Shown in pieces: positions 1 through 8,939 of a stretch of 64,000 nt of DNA. The notes under the pieces are model-generated. The model was not told the origin of the DNA. It saw only the letters and a list, made by a program, of their open reading frames with translations, and did not search any database. Source of the DNA: Microbacterium sp. SMR1 (lineage in GTDB: Bacteria; Actinomycetota; Actinomycetes; Actinomycetales; Microbacteriaceae). Both the position numbers and the translations under genes were made by a program. The stretch is from assembly GCF_003289625.1 (NCBI RefSeq), contig NZ_QMBN01000003.1:340034-404033 (forward strand), read 5' to 3'. The stretch's first letter is position 1, and the number at the start of each line of letters is the position of its first letter.

Positions 1-632
1 GGGATGCGCGAACGATCGACCAGGTCCGCGCCGACGTGTTCTCCGACCTCCTCCTCGCTGCGTCGCCGGCGCTCGACCCGACCGGCACCGGTGACGGCGA
101 CGGAACGCTCGGGGCGATCCGGGCACACGTGCAGGTGGCCGTGTCGGCACTCACGCTGATGGGTCAAGATGAAGGGCCCGCGGATCTGGCGGGACGCTCG
201 CCCATCGACGCCGCCACCGCACGCGAACTCGCGGGCAACGCAACCTCCTGGGACCGGCTGCTCACCCACCCCGTCACCGGAACCGTCCTCGAATGCGACA
301 GCTACCGGCCCACCGCGGCGATGGTGCGGCTGCTGCGGGCACGGGACCGGCAGTGCCGGTTCCCCGGATGCCGGCAACCGACCATCCGCTGCGAACTCGA
401 CCACACCGTCGCCGCATCCGACGGCGGTGTAACCCATGTCTGCAACCTCGCCAACCTCTGCAAGAGACACCACGACGTCAAACACCACACCCGATGGCAT
501 GTCCGACAACTCCCGGGCGGAAGGCTGATCTGGACATCACCGACGGGGCGGATCTACCGCGAAGACGCACCACCACCGCTCGTCGCATTCACCATCACCG
601 ACCCACCCGATCCCGGGGCCCCGCCATTCTGA
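1..632 (+). CDS. HNH endonuclease-like protein of the DUF222 type, C-terminal part
   Basis: The reading frame is open from base 3 and continues upstream of the window, so only the last ~209 residues are present. The visible start matches the helical end of a DUF222 region. It is followed by an HNH nuclease fold: RDRQCRFPGC, then CELDHTVA, then NLCKRHHDVKHH, which supply the zinc-binding cysteines and the His-Asn-His metal-binding core. DUF222-HNH proteins occur in many copies in actinobacterial genomes and are often tied to mobile elements, but no partner gene is seen here and the substrate is unknown. A GTG at 36 could be mistaken for a start, but the frame before it (beginning DARTIDQVRAD) reads like the same family, so the gene is cut by the window edge. 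Confidence 0.9.
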   Translation, partial: DARTIDQVRADVFSDLLLAASPALDPTGTGDGDGTLGAIRAHVQVAVSALTLMGQDEGPADLAGRSPIDAATARELAGNATSWDRLLTHPVTGTVLECDSYRPTAAMVRLLRARDRQCRFPGCRQPTIRCELDHTVAASDGGVTHVCNLANLCKRHHDVKHHTRWHVRQLPGGRLIWTSPTGRIYREDAPPPLVAFTITDPPDPGAPPF

Positions 633-730
633 CGAGTCCACCCTTCGACGCGCGCTCCGCGAGTTCGGCGCGCGCGCTCGGCGGGTGCGCGCGCTGGGGC
701 AACATGTCCACGGAGTTATGCGTTCCGCAG

Positions 731-736
731 TAGCCT
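731..736 (+). promoter_or_regulatory. -10 box TAGCCT of plsC-like gene, leaderless
   Basis: TAGCCT fits the actinobacterial -10 pattern TANNNT. It is followed by exactly six bases and then the GTG start at 743, which would put the transcription start on the start codon. There is no purine-rich ribosome binding site before the GTG, as expected for a leaderless message. Confidence 0.5.
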
Positions 737-742
737 CGTCTG

Positions 743-1543
743 GTGAACGCTGACGCAACCGAGCCGCAGTCCGGCGAGCCCGGCGAGCACGAAGAAGCCG
801 CAGCCGCCGTCGAAGCCGTCCCCGGAATCGGTCTCACCTACGTGATCGGCCGCTGGGTGCTCGCACCGCTGGCGCGCATGCTCTACCGCCCGCGCATCGA
901 GGGCCGCGAGAACTTCCCTCGCAAGGGCGCCGTCATCCTCGCGAGCAACCATCTCTCGTTCATCGACTCCTTCGTCATCCCGATGGCCTCGCCGCGTCCG
1001 GTGCGGTTCCTCGCGAAGTCGAGCTACTTCGACGGCACCGGTTTCCGCGGGTGGCTCTCGCGCGAGTTCTTCTACGCCGCCGGCGCGTTCCCGGTCCGGC
1101 GCGGTGCCGGCCAGGCTGCGCTGGATGCCCTGGATCAGCAGAAGAAGATGCTCGACGCGGGATGGTCGACGGCTCTCTACCCGGAAGGCACGCGGTCACT
1201 CGACGGCCGCCTGTACAAGGGCCGCACCGGGGTCGCCTTCCTGGCTCTGCAGACCGGCGCACCGGTCATCCCCGTCGGACTGATCGGCACGAGCGAGATC
1301 ATGCCCGTCGGCGCGAAGTTCCCGCGGTTGCGCCCACGCGTCACCGTTCGATTCGGCGAGCCGCTCGACCTCAGCCACCACGGGTCGGCGGATTCCGGTC
1401 GCGCGCGCCGCAATGCCACCGACGAGATCATGGCCGCGATCCACGCCCTGTCGGGTCAGGAGCTCGCCGGCGCCTACAACGAGGCCCCGCCGCAGAACGC
1501 CGTCGAACGGATCAAGCAGGCCCTGCCCCACGAGCGCCGCTGA
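743..1543 (+). CDS. plsC: 1-acyl-sn-glycerol-3-phosphate acyltransferase (PlsC family)
   Basis: This 266-residue protein should transfer an acyl chain to lysophosphatidic acid, giving phosphatidic acid for membrane phospholipids. It has the acyltransferase motif HX4D (His70 to Asp75 in NHLSFID), a conserved Gly-Ala-Phe-Pro-Val-Arg-Arg block near 114-120, and PEGTRS at 147-152, which binds the glycerol phosphate. A Glu/Ala-rich tail of about 25 residues precedes the domain. The GTG start is supported by a TAGCCT box six bases upstream and the absence of a Shine-Dalgarno sequence. The gene stands alone, tail to tail with the osmC-type gene after a 9-base gap. The family also includes enzymes with other acyl acceptors, so the substrate is inferred. 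Confidence 0.9.
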   Translation: MNADATEPQSGEPGEHEEAAAAVEAVPGIGLTYVIGRWVLAPLARMLYRPRIEGRENFPRKGAVILASNHLSFIDSFVIPMASPRPVRFLAKSSYFDGTGFRGWLSREFFYAAGAFPVRRGAGQAALDALDQQKKMLDAGWSTALYPEGTRSLDGRLYKGRTGVAFLALQTGAPVIPVGLIGTSEIMPVGAKFPRLRPRVTVRFGEPLDLSHHGSADSGRARRNATDEIMAAIHALSGQELAGAYNEAPPQNAVERIKQALPHERR

Positions 1544-1552
1544 CGCAGCGAA

Positions 1553-2032
1553 TCATCCCTCGCCCGACACGACGATCGTCGGCTCGTGCCGGACCGGGAA
1601 GTTCACCGAGTTCGCGATGAAGCACCATTCGTTCGCCTGCGCGTGCGCCGCGATGGCTGCTTCGCGCATCGACTCCTCAGCGACGACGACGCGGGGCCGC
1701 AGAACGACCTCCGTGAACGCACCGCCGCCACGCCCGTCTTCGCGCATCATCCCGGTGGCGTCGTCCGTGTACTCGACGACGACGACGCCGGTCGTCACGC
1801 AGGCGTGCAGATACGACAGCAGGTGGCACTCGGAGAGCGCCGAGAGCAGAAGATCCTCCGGATTCCACCGGCTCGGGTCTCCGCGGAAGGGCTTGTCGCT
1901 CGACGCGGCGAGGGGCGGCTTGCCCTCGATGCTCAACGTCACGGCCCGGTCATAGTCCCGGTAGCCGCTCGTCCCGGTGCCGCGGTTGCCGGTCCACTCA
2001 GCCCGCACGGAGTAGTGATGCTCACCCAACAT
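1553..2032 (-). CDS. OsmC family peroxide-reductase-like protein
   Basis: This 159-residue protein has the OsmC/Ohr fold signature, with two cysteines at about 69 and 78 in SECHLLSYLHAC, the pair that reduces peroxides in characterised family members. The WNPEDLLLSAL segment just before the first cysteine is typical of the YhfA/OsmC branch rather than of Ohr. The ATG at 2032 gives a full-length family protein; longer readings run into the divergent asparaginase gene. A CAGACT box lies six bases upstream of the ATG, so the transcript may be leaderless. It is divergent from the asparaginase gene with 52 bases between starts. A role in organic hydroperoxide detoxification is inferred from the family. 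Confidence 0.88.
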   Translation of the reverse strand: MLGEHHYSVRAEWTGNRGTGTSGYRDYDRAVTLSIEGKPPLAASSDKPFRGDPSRWNPEDLLLSALSECHLLSYLHACVTTGVVVVEYTDDATGMMREDGRGGGAFTEVVLRPRVVVAEESMREAAIAAHAQANEWCFIANSVNFPVRHEPTIVVSGEG

Positions 2033-2038
2033 GCGGAC

Positions 2039-2078
2039 AGTCTGGCACGCGGCATCGCGGGGTCCGCGACGGTAGGCT
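2039..2078. promoter_or_regulatory. Divergent -10 boxes for the osmC-type gene and asparaginase
   Basis: On the plus strand TAGGCT (2073-2078) sits six bases before the GTG of the asparaginase gene. On the minus strand CAGACT (2039-2044) sits six bases before the ATG of the osmC-type gene. Both would give leaderless mRNAs. No clear -35 boxes are seen, as is common in actinobacteria. Confidence 0.4.
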
Positions 2079-2084
2079 GTCGGG

Positions 2085-3074
2085 GTGCCGCAGACCTTCG
2101 CCGTTCCCGCCGCTGTCGAGCTCGCGGTCGTCGAGCGCAGCGGTTTCATCGAGTCGCGACATGCCGGTGCAGCGGTCGTCCTGGGCGCCGACGGCGCCCC
2201 GATCCGCACCCTCGGCGACGTCGACGCCCCGATCCTGCCGCGCTCGACGCTCAAGCCCCTCCAAGCCCTCGCCAGCCTGACCGCCGGGGCCTCTCTCGAG
2301 GGTGAGCGACTCGGCCTGGCGACGGCCAGCCACTCCGGCACCGACCGGCATGTCTCCGTCGTCCGCGGCATCCTCAACGACGTCGGGCTGGGCGAGGACG
2401 ACCTCGGCTGCCCTCCCGCCTGGCCGGGCGACACCGCGACGCGCGACGAGATGGTCCGCGAGCTCGGCTCCCCCACCCGCATCCGGATGAACTGCTCCGG
2501 CAAGCACGCCGCGATGCTGGCTGCCTGCGTCGCGAGCGGATGGGACACCACCACCTACCTCGACCCCGACCACCCGCTTCAGGTTCACACCCGCGAGGTC
2601 ATCGAGCGACTCACCGGCACCAAGGCGTCGGCGATGGCGATCGACGGCTGCGGCGCCCCCGTCTACGCGATGAGCCTCATCGCGCTCGGACGCGCTATCC
2701 AGCGCATCGGCACCGCGAGCGAGCGGTCGCCCTTCGCGCTGCACCGCATGGCCGGCGCCCTCGTCCGGGCCGTTCGCGAGAATCCGTGGACGATCGACGG
2801 CCCCGGCCGGCCCGACACCGTCGCGATCGAGCGCCTCGGCGTCTTCGCGAAGACCGGTGCCGAGGGTGTGCTCGTGATGGTGGCCCCCGACGGGACCACC
2901 GTGGCGCTGAAGGTGCTCGACGGCAACGGGAGAGCCGCGACGGCGATCGCACTCACGCTCCTCGTGAAGGCCGGTGCGCTGGAAGCGGCGCCGGTGGCCC
3001 GCGTGATCTCTCATCTTCCGCTGACCGTGCTCGGCGGCGGACAGAACGTCGGCATCATCCGGCCGACGGTGTAG
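2085..3074 (+). CDS. L-asparaginase II family (thermolabile type)
   Basis: This 329-residue protein should hydrolyse L-asparagine to aspartate and ammonia. It belongs to the asparaginase II family typified by a rhizobial thermolabile enzyme, not to the bacterial type I/II threonine-based asparaginases. Family hallmarks visible are RSTLKPLQA near 50-58, a SHSGTDRHV segment near 82-90, and NCSGKHAAML near 137-146, which holds the Ser-Gly-Lys of the active site. The GTG start is set by a TAGGCT -10 box six bases upstream. It is followed after 34 bases by alanine dehydrogenase on the same strand, suggesting a small unit for amino-acid nitrogen release. No signal peptide is seen, so a cytoplasmic location is likely. 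Confidence 0.88.
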   Translation: MPQTFAVPAAVELAVVERSGFIESRHAGAAVVLGADGAPIRTLGDVDAPILPRSTLKPLQALASLTAGASLEGERLGLATASHSGTDRHVSVVRGILNDVGLGEDDLGCPPAWPGDTATRDEMVRELGSPTRIRMNCSGKHAAMLAACVASGWDTTTYLDPDHPLQVHTREVIERLTGTKASAMAIDGCGAPVYAMSLIALGRAIQRIGTASERSPFALHRMAGALVRAVRENPWTIDGPGRPDTVAIERLGVFAKTGAEGVLVMVAPDGTTVALKVLDGNGRAATAIALTLLVKAGALEAAPVARVISHLPLTVLGGGQNVGIIRPTV

Positions 3075-3108
3075 CGGCTCCTCACGAGGGAGCGCAGAAA
3101 GGACTGCC

Positions 3109-4224
3109 ATGCGCATCAGCGTTCCCACCGAGGTCAAGAACAACGAGTACCGCGTCGCCCTCACCCCGGCAGGCGTGCACGACCTGGTCGTCGCAGGCCA
3201 TGAGGTCTTCGTCCAGCGCGGGGCCGGCGAAGGATCGTCGCTTCCCGACTCCGAGTACGCCGACGCCGGCGCGGTGCTCCTCGACGACCCCGACGAGGTC
3301 TGGGCACGCGCGGAGCTGCTGCTGAAGGTCAAGGAGCCGATCGCGAGCGAGTACCACCGATTCCGCGACGACCTCGTGCTGTTCACCTACCTGCATCTTG
3401 CAGCCGACCGTCCGCTCACCGACCGGCTCCTGGAAAGCGGCATGACCGCCATCGCCTACGAGACGGTGCAGCTGCCCGGCGGGGGCCTGCCGCTCCTCGC
3501 CCCGATGAGCGAAGTGGCCGGCCGCCTCGCCCCGATGGTGGGAGCCTCAACCTTGCTGCGCTCCGCCGGGGGCCTCGGACTGCTGATGTCCGGCGTTCCC
3601 GGAACCCGGCCCGCCGCGGTGACGGTCATCGGCGGCGGGGTCGCCGGGGCCAACGCGGCGTACATCGCGGCGGGTCTCGGGTCGGACGTCACGATCTTCG
3701 ACACCAACATCCAGCGTCTCCGCTTCCTCGACGATCACTTCCAGGGGCGCGTCAAGACCGCGGCATCCAACCCGCTCGATCTCGAACGCGCGGTCGTGGC
3801 ATCCGATCTCGTGATCGGCTCGGTGCTCATCCCGGGGGCGAAGGCTCCCAAACTGGTGCGCAACGAGACCGTCGCACGGATGCGGCCGGGCTCGGTGCTC
3901 GTCGACATCGCGGTCGACCAGGGAGGCTGCTTCGAGGACACGCGACCGACGACCCACGCCGACCCGACTTTCCGCGTGCACGACACCGTGTTCTACTGCG
4001 TCGCCAACATGCCGGGCGCCGTGCCGAACACCTCGACATCGGCGCTCACCAACGCGACGCTGCCCTACGTCCGGCAGATCGCCCGCCACGGCTGGCGCGC
4101 CGCCCTGCGGGCAGACGGCGCCCTGGCGGCCGGCTTGAACACCGCCGGAGGCCACGTCGTCAACGCCGGCGTCGCGGCGGCGCACGGCATCACCGCGGGG
4201 TCGTTGGATGACGCGCTGAGCTGA
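3109..4224 (+). CDS. ald: Alanine dehydrogenase
   Basis: This 371-residue enzyme interconverts L-alanine with pyruvate and ammonia using NAD(H). The N-terminal domain begins with [19 protein letters not shown], and the substrate-binding Lys of LLKVKEP and His of TYLHLA are in their usual places near 74 and 97. The Rossmann-fold dinucleotide motif is [10 protein letters not shown] near 175. Length matches the family (about 370). The ATG follows a GAAAGGA ribosome binding site. Its position behind asparaginase suggests the two act in amino-acid catabolism or nitrogen recycling. Its last 35 bases overlap, tail to tail, the 3' end of the opposite-strand EccC-like gene. Confidence 0.95.
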   Translation: MRISVPTEVKNNEYRVALTPAGVHDLVVAGHEVFVQRGAGEGSSLPDSEYADAGAVLLDDPDEVWARAELLLKVKEPIASEYHRFRDDLVLFTYLHLAADRPLTDRLLESGMTAIAYETVQLPGGGLPLLAPMSEVAGRLAPMVGASTLLRSAGGLGLLMSGVPGTRPAAVTVIGGGVAGANAAYIAAGLGSDVTIFDTNIQRLRFLDDHFQGRVKTAASNPLDLERAVVASDLVIGSVLIPGAKAPKLVRNETVARMRPGSVLVDIAVDQGGCFEDTRPTTHADPTFRVHDTVFYCVANMPGAVPNTSTSALTNATLPYVRQIARHGWRAALRADGALAAGLNTAGGHVVNAGVAAAHGITAGSLDDALS

Positions 4225-6931
4225 GGGGCAGCACCACCCGCCGGACCCGATCCGTCCGCGTATCGATGACCCAGGCGCGGCCGCGCCCGGGAGCGGCGTA
4301 CGGCAGAAGATCTCTGTTGCCGGTCAGAAGCCGCACCTCCCCCGCGCACGAGGCATCGATGACGAGCTGGCATCGGGTCTGCGCGGCGGCCGCCGCTGCG
4401 CGCCACCGACCGATCCAGGCGTCCGGGGTGCCCCAAATCACCCTCCTCGACCGCAGCGACGTCGTCTGCTCCACGGTCGCGATCTCGAAGCCCCGACGAT
4501 TCCAATGCTCCAGCGCGGCATGCGTGGCGGCGGTGGGCGGCGCGACGAACGCCGTGGCGTGGCGCGGCTCGAACACGTCGGGCGGCCGGGCCCGCTCCCG
4601 CGCGGGGTCGAACGCTCCGGCGTCCGCGAACTGCACGAGTATGCCGCGCCACCTCCCGCGGCCCGCTGGGGCCGTCGGGTCATGGTGAGCCCCCTCACCG
4701 CCGAAGGCGACATGCTCCGACCGGGACACGGCGGCGAGCACGGCGCGATCGGGAAGCTGGTCGAGGATCCTGCCGACGGCGCCGGTCATCCGCTGTGCAG
4801 AGCAGATGAACTGGACGCCACGCGACCGCGAGTCGCGCGCCACACGTTCCAGGATCGCCGCGGCGGCGGCGCTGTAGTCATCCGGCAGCCTCGCCAGCAC
4901 ACGGTCGAGATCGTCGACGACGATGAGCCACCCCGGCGGGATGTCGTCGAACCCGACGATGACGTCCCACGCGGCCTCGAGATCGTCGGGCAGCCAGCAC
5001 ACCCGATCGTGGGGCACCTGGGCAGCGATGGTCCGGAGCACCGTCGTGCGCCCGGCTCCGGCTCGTCCGAGCACCGCCACTCCCGGCGCTCCAGGGTCCA
5101 GCGTCACCGCACGTTGACGCTGCGCATCCGGCTCGTCGGCCAGACCGAGCACCACGGACCCCTCGCCCCGCAGGTCGGCGAGCGCGACGCGATCCGGCAA
5201 GGGCGGCAACCAGGGTCGACGCGCGGGGGCCGCACCCGCCGCGGCTCGCGCGATCGACTCGATGGCCGGCAACGGGCACCGGCTCACCCGGATCACGTGC
5301 GGATGGACATCAGCCGGACGCATCACCAGCGCGGTCCCGCGCTCGTCGCGACCGCCGGGAAGCATGGCGGCGTCGCCCGAACCGAGCACGGCGCGCGAAT
5401 CCGCGACGTCGGTCACGCGAAGCGCGACCCGCAACGGTGCGTTCGCGAGCACCGCCTCACGGAAGCCCGCAGCACGCTGGGTCGCGAGCACGAGGTGCAT
5501 CCCGAGTGCGCGGCCTCGAGCGGCGATGTCGGCGAAGACATCGTGCATCGCGGGGTGTGTCGAGGTGAGCGCGGCGTATTCGTCGACGACGACGACCAAT
5601 CGCGGCAGAGCGTCCGGCACATCCGCGATGTCGCGGGCCCGGAGGCCGGCGAGAACGCGCTCGCGACGGCGCACCTCCGCGGTGAGGCTCTCGATCGCGC
5701 GCACCGCGTTGCGCTCGTCGAGATCCGTCACGACGCCGGTCACGTGGGGCAGCGACGCGAGGGCATCGAAAGCCCGACCTCCCTTGAAGTCGATGAGCAG
5801 GAAGTTCACCCGCTCGGGCGGCAGACTCCGCGCGAGCGCGGCGATCCACGTCACGAGCAGTTCGCTCTTGCCGCTGCCCGTGACCCCCACCACGACGGCG
5901 TGCGGCCCGTCGTCGACCAGGTCGATCGCCAGCGGGCCGTCGGGCCCCGCCCCGAGGACGGCAGCGAGGCCGGCCCCTCCGACGACGGGGAGATCATCGA
6001 ATGACGGAGGTGCCGCCGCGTCACCACCCATCGCCTCCGCGCGCTCCCGCAGCAGGGCGGTCACCGCAGCAGCCTGCTCCCGTCCGAGCGGCTCCGGACG
6101 GATCGGCCGCGACGAACCGCTGTACGCGAGCACCGCCGCGTCGGCGTCCCCCACGCGGAGCACGGCCGCACACTGCGGCGGCGGTGCACCGGAGCCCGCG
6201 GAGACGATGACGATGTCGGCATCGGCAGGCGGCACCCCGGTCCCCCACCACAGGCGCCGGCCGCCCGGAGTCGATGCGTGCGGGAGGTCACGGGCCCAGT
6301 CCTCAGCGGCGCCGACCACCCACACCTCACCGGGCGGGTGGACGAGGCAGGTCTGCATCACGAGAGCGCGCGCGATCGCCGCGGCCGCCGCAGCCGGTCC
6401 GACGACGGCTACTCCTGCAGTCAGTGGGATCGTGACCGGTGCATCTCGGAGCACCGCTGCGGCGTGCCGGAGCTCCGGCGTCGGCTCGCCCTCGATCCGC
6501 ACACACGACCGCGCATCGCCCGCTCCCATCACGAGCACATCGCGTACCGCCCTCGGGCGCCACAGCTCGTCGGGGTCGTCGAGCAGCCACGCGACATCCG
6601 GCGTGGCACGCCAGAGCTCCGCGCGCTCGAGCGCGTGCCGCTCGTCGACCTCGAGGCGCGCTCTGTTCATGCCCGTCGCTGCGTGCTTCGCGGCCCGCCG
6701 CCGCTCCCGCCGCGCGACGCGTGCAGAATCGAGCATGGTGGCGGTGGTTACGAGAGGACCGAGCGCAGCGAACCAGAGCACTGTCGGCGAGCCGGTCACC
6801 TGCCACAGGATCACCGCCCCGGCGATGGGGACCACCACCGCCCACAGCGGAAAGGATGATCGCCGCGCCTGCGTCTGCGTCAGCGACGTGGACAGCCGGA
6901 TGGGGTCGTCGAGTCGGGCTGAGGAGTGCAC
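4190..6931 (-). CDS. FtsK/SpoIIIE-domain ATPase, EccC-like
   Basis: This 913-residue protein is built like the membrane ATPases of type VII secretion (EccC/EssC). A hydrophobic N-terminal stretch at about 29-68 should form two membrane segments. A first FtsK/SpoIIIE domain carries a Walker A motif GVTGSGKS (349-356) and Walker B VVVVDE (446-451). A second, C-terminal ATPase-like domain has GRAGAGRT (622-629) and VVDDLD (671-676); there the Walker Lys is replaced by Arg, so this site may bind but not hydrolyse ATP. It is not a chromosome-partitioning FtsK: there is no gamma DNA-reading domain. No WXG100 substrate or other ESX component is nearby, so it is an orphan. The next gene upstream encodes a PP2C phosphatase. 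The GTG start at 6931 follows GAGG at close spacing; a slightly later start is possible. Confidence 0.82.
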   Translation of the reverse strand: MHSSARLDDPIRLSTSLTQTQARRSSFPLWAVVVPIAGAVILWQVTGSPTVLWFAALGPLVTTATMLDSARVARRERRRAAKHAATGMNRARLEVDERHALERAELWRATPDVAWLLDDPDELWRPRAVRDVLVMGAGDARSCVRIEGEPTPELRHAAAVLRDAPVTIPLTAGVAVVGPAAAAAAIARALVMQTCLVHPPGEVWVVGAAEDWARDLPHASTPGGRRLWWGTGVPPADADIVIVSAGSGAPPPQCAAVLRVGDADAAVLAYSGSSRPIRPEPLGREQAAAVTALLRERAEAMGGDAAAPPSFDDLPVVGGAGLAAVLGAGPDGPLAIDLVDDGPHAVVVGVTGSGKSELLVTWIAALARSLPPERVNFLLIDFKGGRAFDALASLPHVTGVVTDLDERNAVRAIESLTAEVRRRERVLAGLRARDIADVPDALPRLVVVVDEYAALTSTHPAMHDVFADIAARGRALGMHLVLATQRAAGFREAVLANAPLRVALRVTDVADSRAVLGSGDAAMLPGGRDERGTALVMRPADVHPHVIRVSRCPLPAIESIARAAAGAAPARRPWLPPLPDRVALADLRGEGSVVLGLADEPDAQRQRAVTLDPGAPGVAVLGRAGAGRTTVLRTIAAQVPHDRVCWLPDDLEAAWDVIVGFDDIPPGWLIVVDDLDRVLARLPDDYSAAAAAILERVARDSRSRGVQFICSAQRMTGAVGRILDQLPDRAVLAAVSRSEHVAFGGEGAHHDPTAPAGRGRWRGILVQFADAGAFDPARERARPPDVFEPRHATAFVAPPTAATHAALEHWNRRGFEIATVEQTTSLRSRRVIWGTPDAWIGRWRAAAAAAQTRCQLVIDASCAGEVRLLTGNRDLLPYAAPGRGRAWVIDTRTDRVRRVVLPLSSARHPTTPR

Positions 6932-6998
6932 GCACCTCAGTCAAGCGATAACGAGACGCCGCCGAAGAGGCGCCACGGCCCGCGGTGGAGGATCGGGC

Positions 6999-7799
6999 TC
7001 AGCCCTGGTTCGGGGAGGAGTCGTCGTTCGAAGCACGCACGTGCGCGTCGAGCACGATGACCGTGACGTTGTCACGGCCCCCGTTCTCCAGCGCCGCCGT
7101 CATCATCGCCGACACGGCCGCCGCAGGATCGGCGTTCTCGAGCAGGAAGTGCAGGATGCCGTAGTCGGTGAGCTCTTTCGTGAGCCCGTCGCTGCAGATC
7201 ACGAAGCGATCGCCATCGACGACATCGAGGCGAACGTAGTCGGGGGTGACTCCGTCGCTCGGTCCGACCGCGCGGGTGATGACGTTCCCGTAGGGGTGCT
7301 GCTCCGCCTCTTCGGGGCTGAGCCGGCCAGCCGCCACGAGCTCCTGCACCACGGAGTGATCCGTCGTGACCTGGGCGATCGCCTGGTCGCGCAACAGGTA
7401 CACCCGCGAGTCGCCGATGTTCAACGTCGTCCACTGCGGTTCGCCGTCGACGATGTCGAGGTACACGCCGGTGACGGTCGTTCCCGTTCCGTCATCCGTC
7501 GTCTCGGGGTGATCCGCGATGTCTCCGACGGCGCGCTCGAGGGCCTCTTCGATGTCTTCGGGAGTCACCACTCCGCGCTCGGCGACACGACGGAGCCGGT
7601 CGACGGCGCTCGCGCTCGCGATCTCGCCGCCGATATGTCCGCCCATGCCGTCTGCGACGATGAACAGCGGATACTGCGCGAGGACGGCGTCCTGGTTGCT
7701 GTCGCGGCGGCGTCCGGTGTCGGTCGCGGCGGCCCACCGGAGTTCGATCGCACCGGACGGGACGTCCACGATCCGGGATTGGGTCGTGGGGTCGGGCAC
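6999..7799 (-). CDS. PP2C-family serine/threonine protein phosphatase
   Basis: This 266-residue metal-dependent phosphatase resembles bacterial Stp/PstP catalytic domains. The metal and phosphate motifs are complete: DTGRRRDSNQD near 29-39, ADGMGGHIGGE near 53-63, NIGDSRVYL near 125, DRFVICSDGLT near 192, and GGRDNVTV near 241. There is no transmembrane or extracellular region, unlike mycobacterial PstP, so it should be cytoplasmic. The GTG at 7799 is chosen because AAGAAGAG lies just upstream; a longer reading to 7853 adds residues with no family match. It is followed 67 bases later by the EccC-like ATPase, so the two may be cotranscribed. No protein kinase is present in the window. Confidence 0.9.
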   Translation of the reverse strand: MPDPTTQSRIVDVPSGAIELRWAAATDTGRRRDSNQDAVLAQYPLFIVADGMGGHIGGEIASASAVDRLRRVAERGVVTPEDIEEALERAVGDIADHPETTDDGTGTTVTGVYLDIVDGEPQWTTLNIGDSRVYLLRDQAIAQVTTDHSVVQELVAAGRLSPEEAEQHPYGNVITRAVGPSDGVTPDYVRLDVVDGDRFVICSDGLTKELTDYGILHFLLENADPAAAVSAMMTAALENGGRDNVTVIVLDAHVRASNDDSSPNQG

Positions 7800-7871
7800 G
7801 CTGTCACTCTTCTTTCGTCGACGGATGGGCGTGTCACACTCTAGTGGACGCACCCGCTGAGCGTGATTTCT

Positions 7872-8855
7872 TCACCCCGCGGCGGGGTCGGATGGCAGCG
7901 GGAAGAGCGCGTCGATCGCGGCCAGCTCGGCAGCATCGGGGTGCCACGCCGAGGCGGCTGCCGCATTCGAGTGAACCTGCTCGGGTGAGGTCGCGCCGGC
8001 GATCACGCTGCTCAGGGCCGGCTGCGCCAGGAGCCAGCCGAAGGTCGCCTGCACCATCGTGATGCCGCGCTCGTCGCAGAAGGTCCGGTACGCCTCGATG
8101 GCGTCCCAGGGAGCGTTCTCCCACAGATGACGCCGTTCCCTCGCGACCCGCGAGTCGGCGGGGATGTGGTCGCGGGTGAACTTCCCGGTGAGCAAGCCGT
8201 TGTGCAGCGGGAAGTACGGCAGGAAACCCCTCCCGAAATGCCGAACGGCCGGCAGGACCTCACGCTCGGCGGCGCGTGCGAGCAGGCTGTAATGGTTCTG
8301 CGCGGAGACGAACGGCACATCACCGCGTGCACGCGCCACGGCCTCGGCCTCGGCGATCTGCCAACCCGCGAAGTTGGAGTGTCCGATGTAGCGGACCTTG
8401 CCCTCCCGTACGAGCTCCGACAGCGCGTCGAGCGTCTCTTCGATAGGCGTCTCGGGGTCGGGGGTGTGCAGCTGGTAGAGGTCGATCCAGTCGGTCTGCA
8501 GGCGCTCGAGCGAGGCCTCCACCGCACGTCGGATGTAGGCGCGAGATCCTTTCGCGCCCGGCAGCCCGAGGTCCACGGCGCTGTGACCGAACTTCGTGGC
8601 GACCACGACGCGGTCGCGACGTCCCCGCAGGGCCTCACCCATCAGCGTCTCGGACAGACCGGGCTCGCCGCCGTAGATGTCGGCGGTGTCGAAGAAGGTG
8701 ATGCCGGCGTCGAAAGCGGCGTCGAGCACCGCGACCGTGCCGTCGAGAGTCTGCGTGGGAGTTCCCCGCCGCCCGAAGTTGTTGCATCCCAGCCCGACGG
8801 CCGAGACGAGCAGGCCGGAGGTTCCGAGTCGGCGGGTGTGCACTGCGTCGTCCAT
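7872..8855 (-). CDS. Aldo/keto reductase
   Basis: This 327-residue NADPH-dependent oxidoreductase has the (beta/alpha)8 fold of the AKR superfamily. The catalytic tetrad is visible: Asp56 and Tyr61 in FFDTADIYGG, Lys88 in VATKFG, and His130 in LYQLHTPD. The HSNFAGWQI segment that follows is typical of the voltage-gated K+ channel beta-subunit/YajO-like branch. The substrate cannot be told from sequence. The ATG at 8855 is preceded by GGAGGG, and TAGCGT lies directly before that, giving a box-N6-ATG layout. The gene is a single unit on the minus strand, downstream of a terminator-like hairpin at 8901-8934. Confidence 0.9.
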   Translation of the reverse strand: MDDAVHTRRLGTSGLLVSAVGLGCNNFGRRGTPTQTLDGTVAVLDAAFDAGITFFDTADIYGGEPGLSETLMGEALRGRRDRVVVATKFGHSAVDLGLPGAKGSRAYIRRAVEASLERLQTDWIDLYQLHTPDPETPIEETLDALSELVREGKVRYIGHSNFAGWQIAEAEAVARARGDVPFVSAQNHYSLLARAAEREVLPAVRHFGRGFLPYFPLHNGLLTGKFTRDHIPADSRVARERRHLWENAPWDAIEAYRTFCDERGITMVQATFGWLLAQPALSSVIAGATSPEQVHSNAAAASAWHPDAAELAAIDALFPLPSDPAAG

Positions 8856-8861
8856 CCCTCC

Positions 8862-8867
8862 ACGCTA
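8862..8867 (-). promoter_or_regulatory. -10 box TAGCGT of aldo/keto reductase gene
   Basis: TAGCGT is followed by GGAGGG and then the ATG at 8855. The six-base distance fits a leaderless start, although GGAGGG could also serve as a ribosome binding site if transcription begins further upstream. Confidence 0.4.
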
Positions 8868-8900
8868 GACCCGAATCCGTGGGGTCGGCGCCCACTACGG

Positions 8901-8934
8901 CGAGGAACCCCCGTCATGCGACGAGGGTTCCTCG
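8901..8934 (-). terminator. Hairpin downstream of the DUF5684-like gene
   Basis: The arms CGAGGAACCC (8901-8910) and GGGTTCCTCG (8925-8934) are perfectly complementary, and CGTC/GACG inside extend the stem. It begins six bases after the stop of the minus-strand gene ending at 8940. There is no strong T run, as is usual in high-GC genomes. Confidence 0.6.
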
Positions 8935-8939
8935 GGTGT

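Noticed and set aside
669-700. GCGCGC repeats after the HNH gene as a terminator
   Set aside because: Simple alternating GC gives weak, ambiguous pairing and no T tract.
4190-6931. Calling the ATPase a cell-division FtsK
   Set aside because: There is no four-helix FtsK N-terminus or gamma domain; the tandem ATPase domains fit EccC.
4505-7844. Very long open frames on the plus strand opposite the EccC-like and PP2C genes
   Set aside because: They are antisense shadows of high-GC coding sequence, rich in Arg/Pro/Ala/Ser, with no domains; the minus-strand genes have complete motifs.
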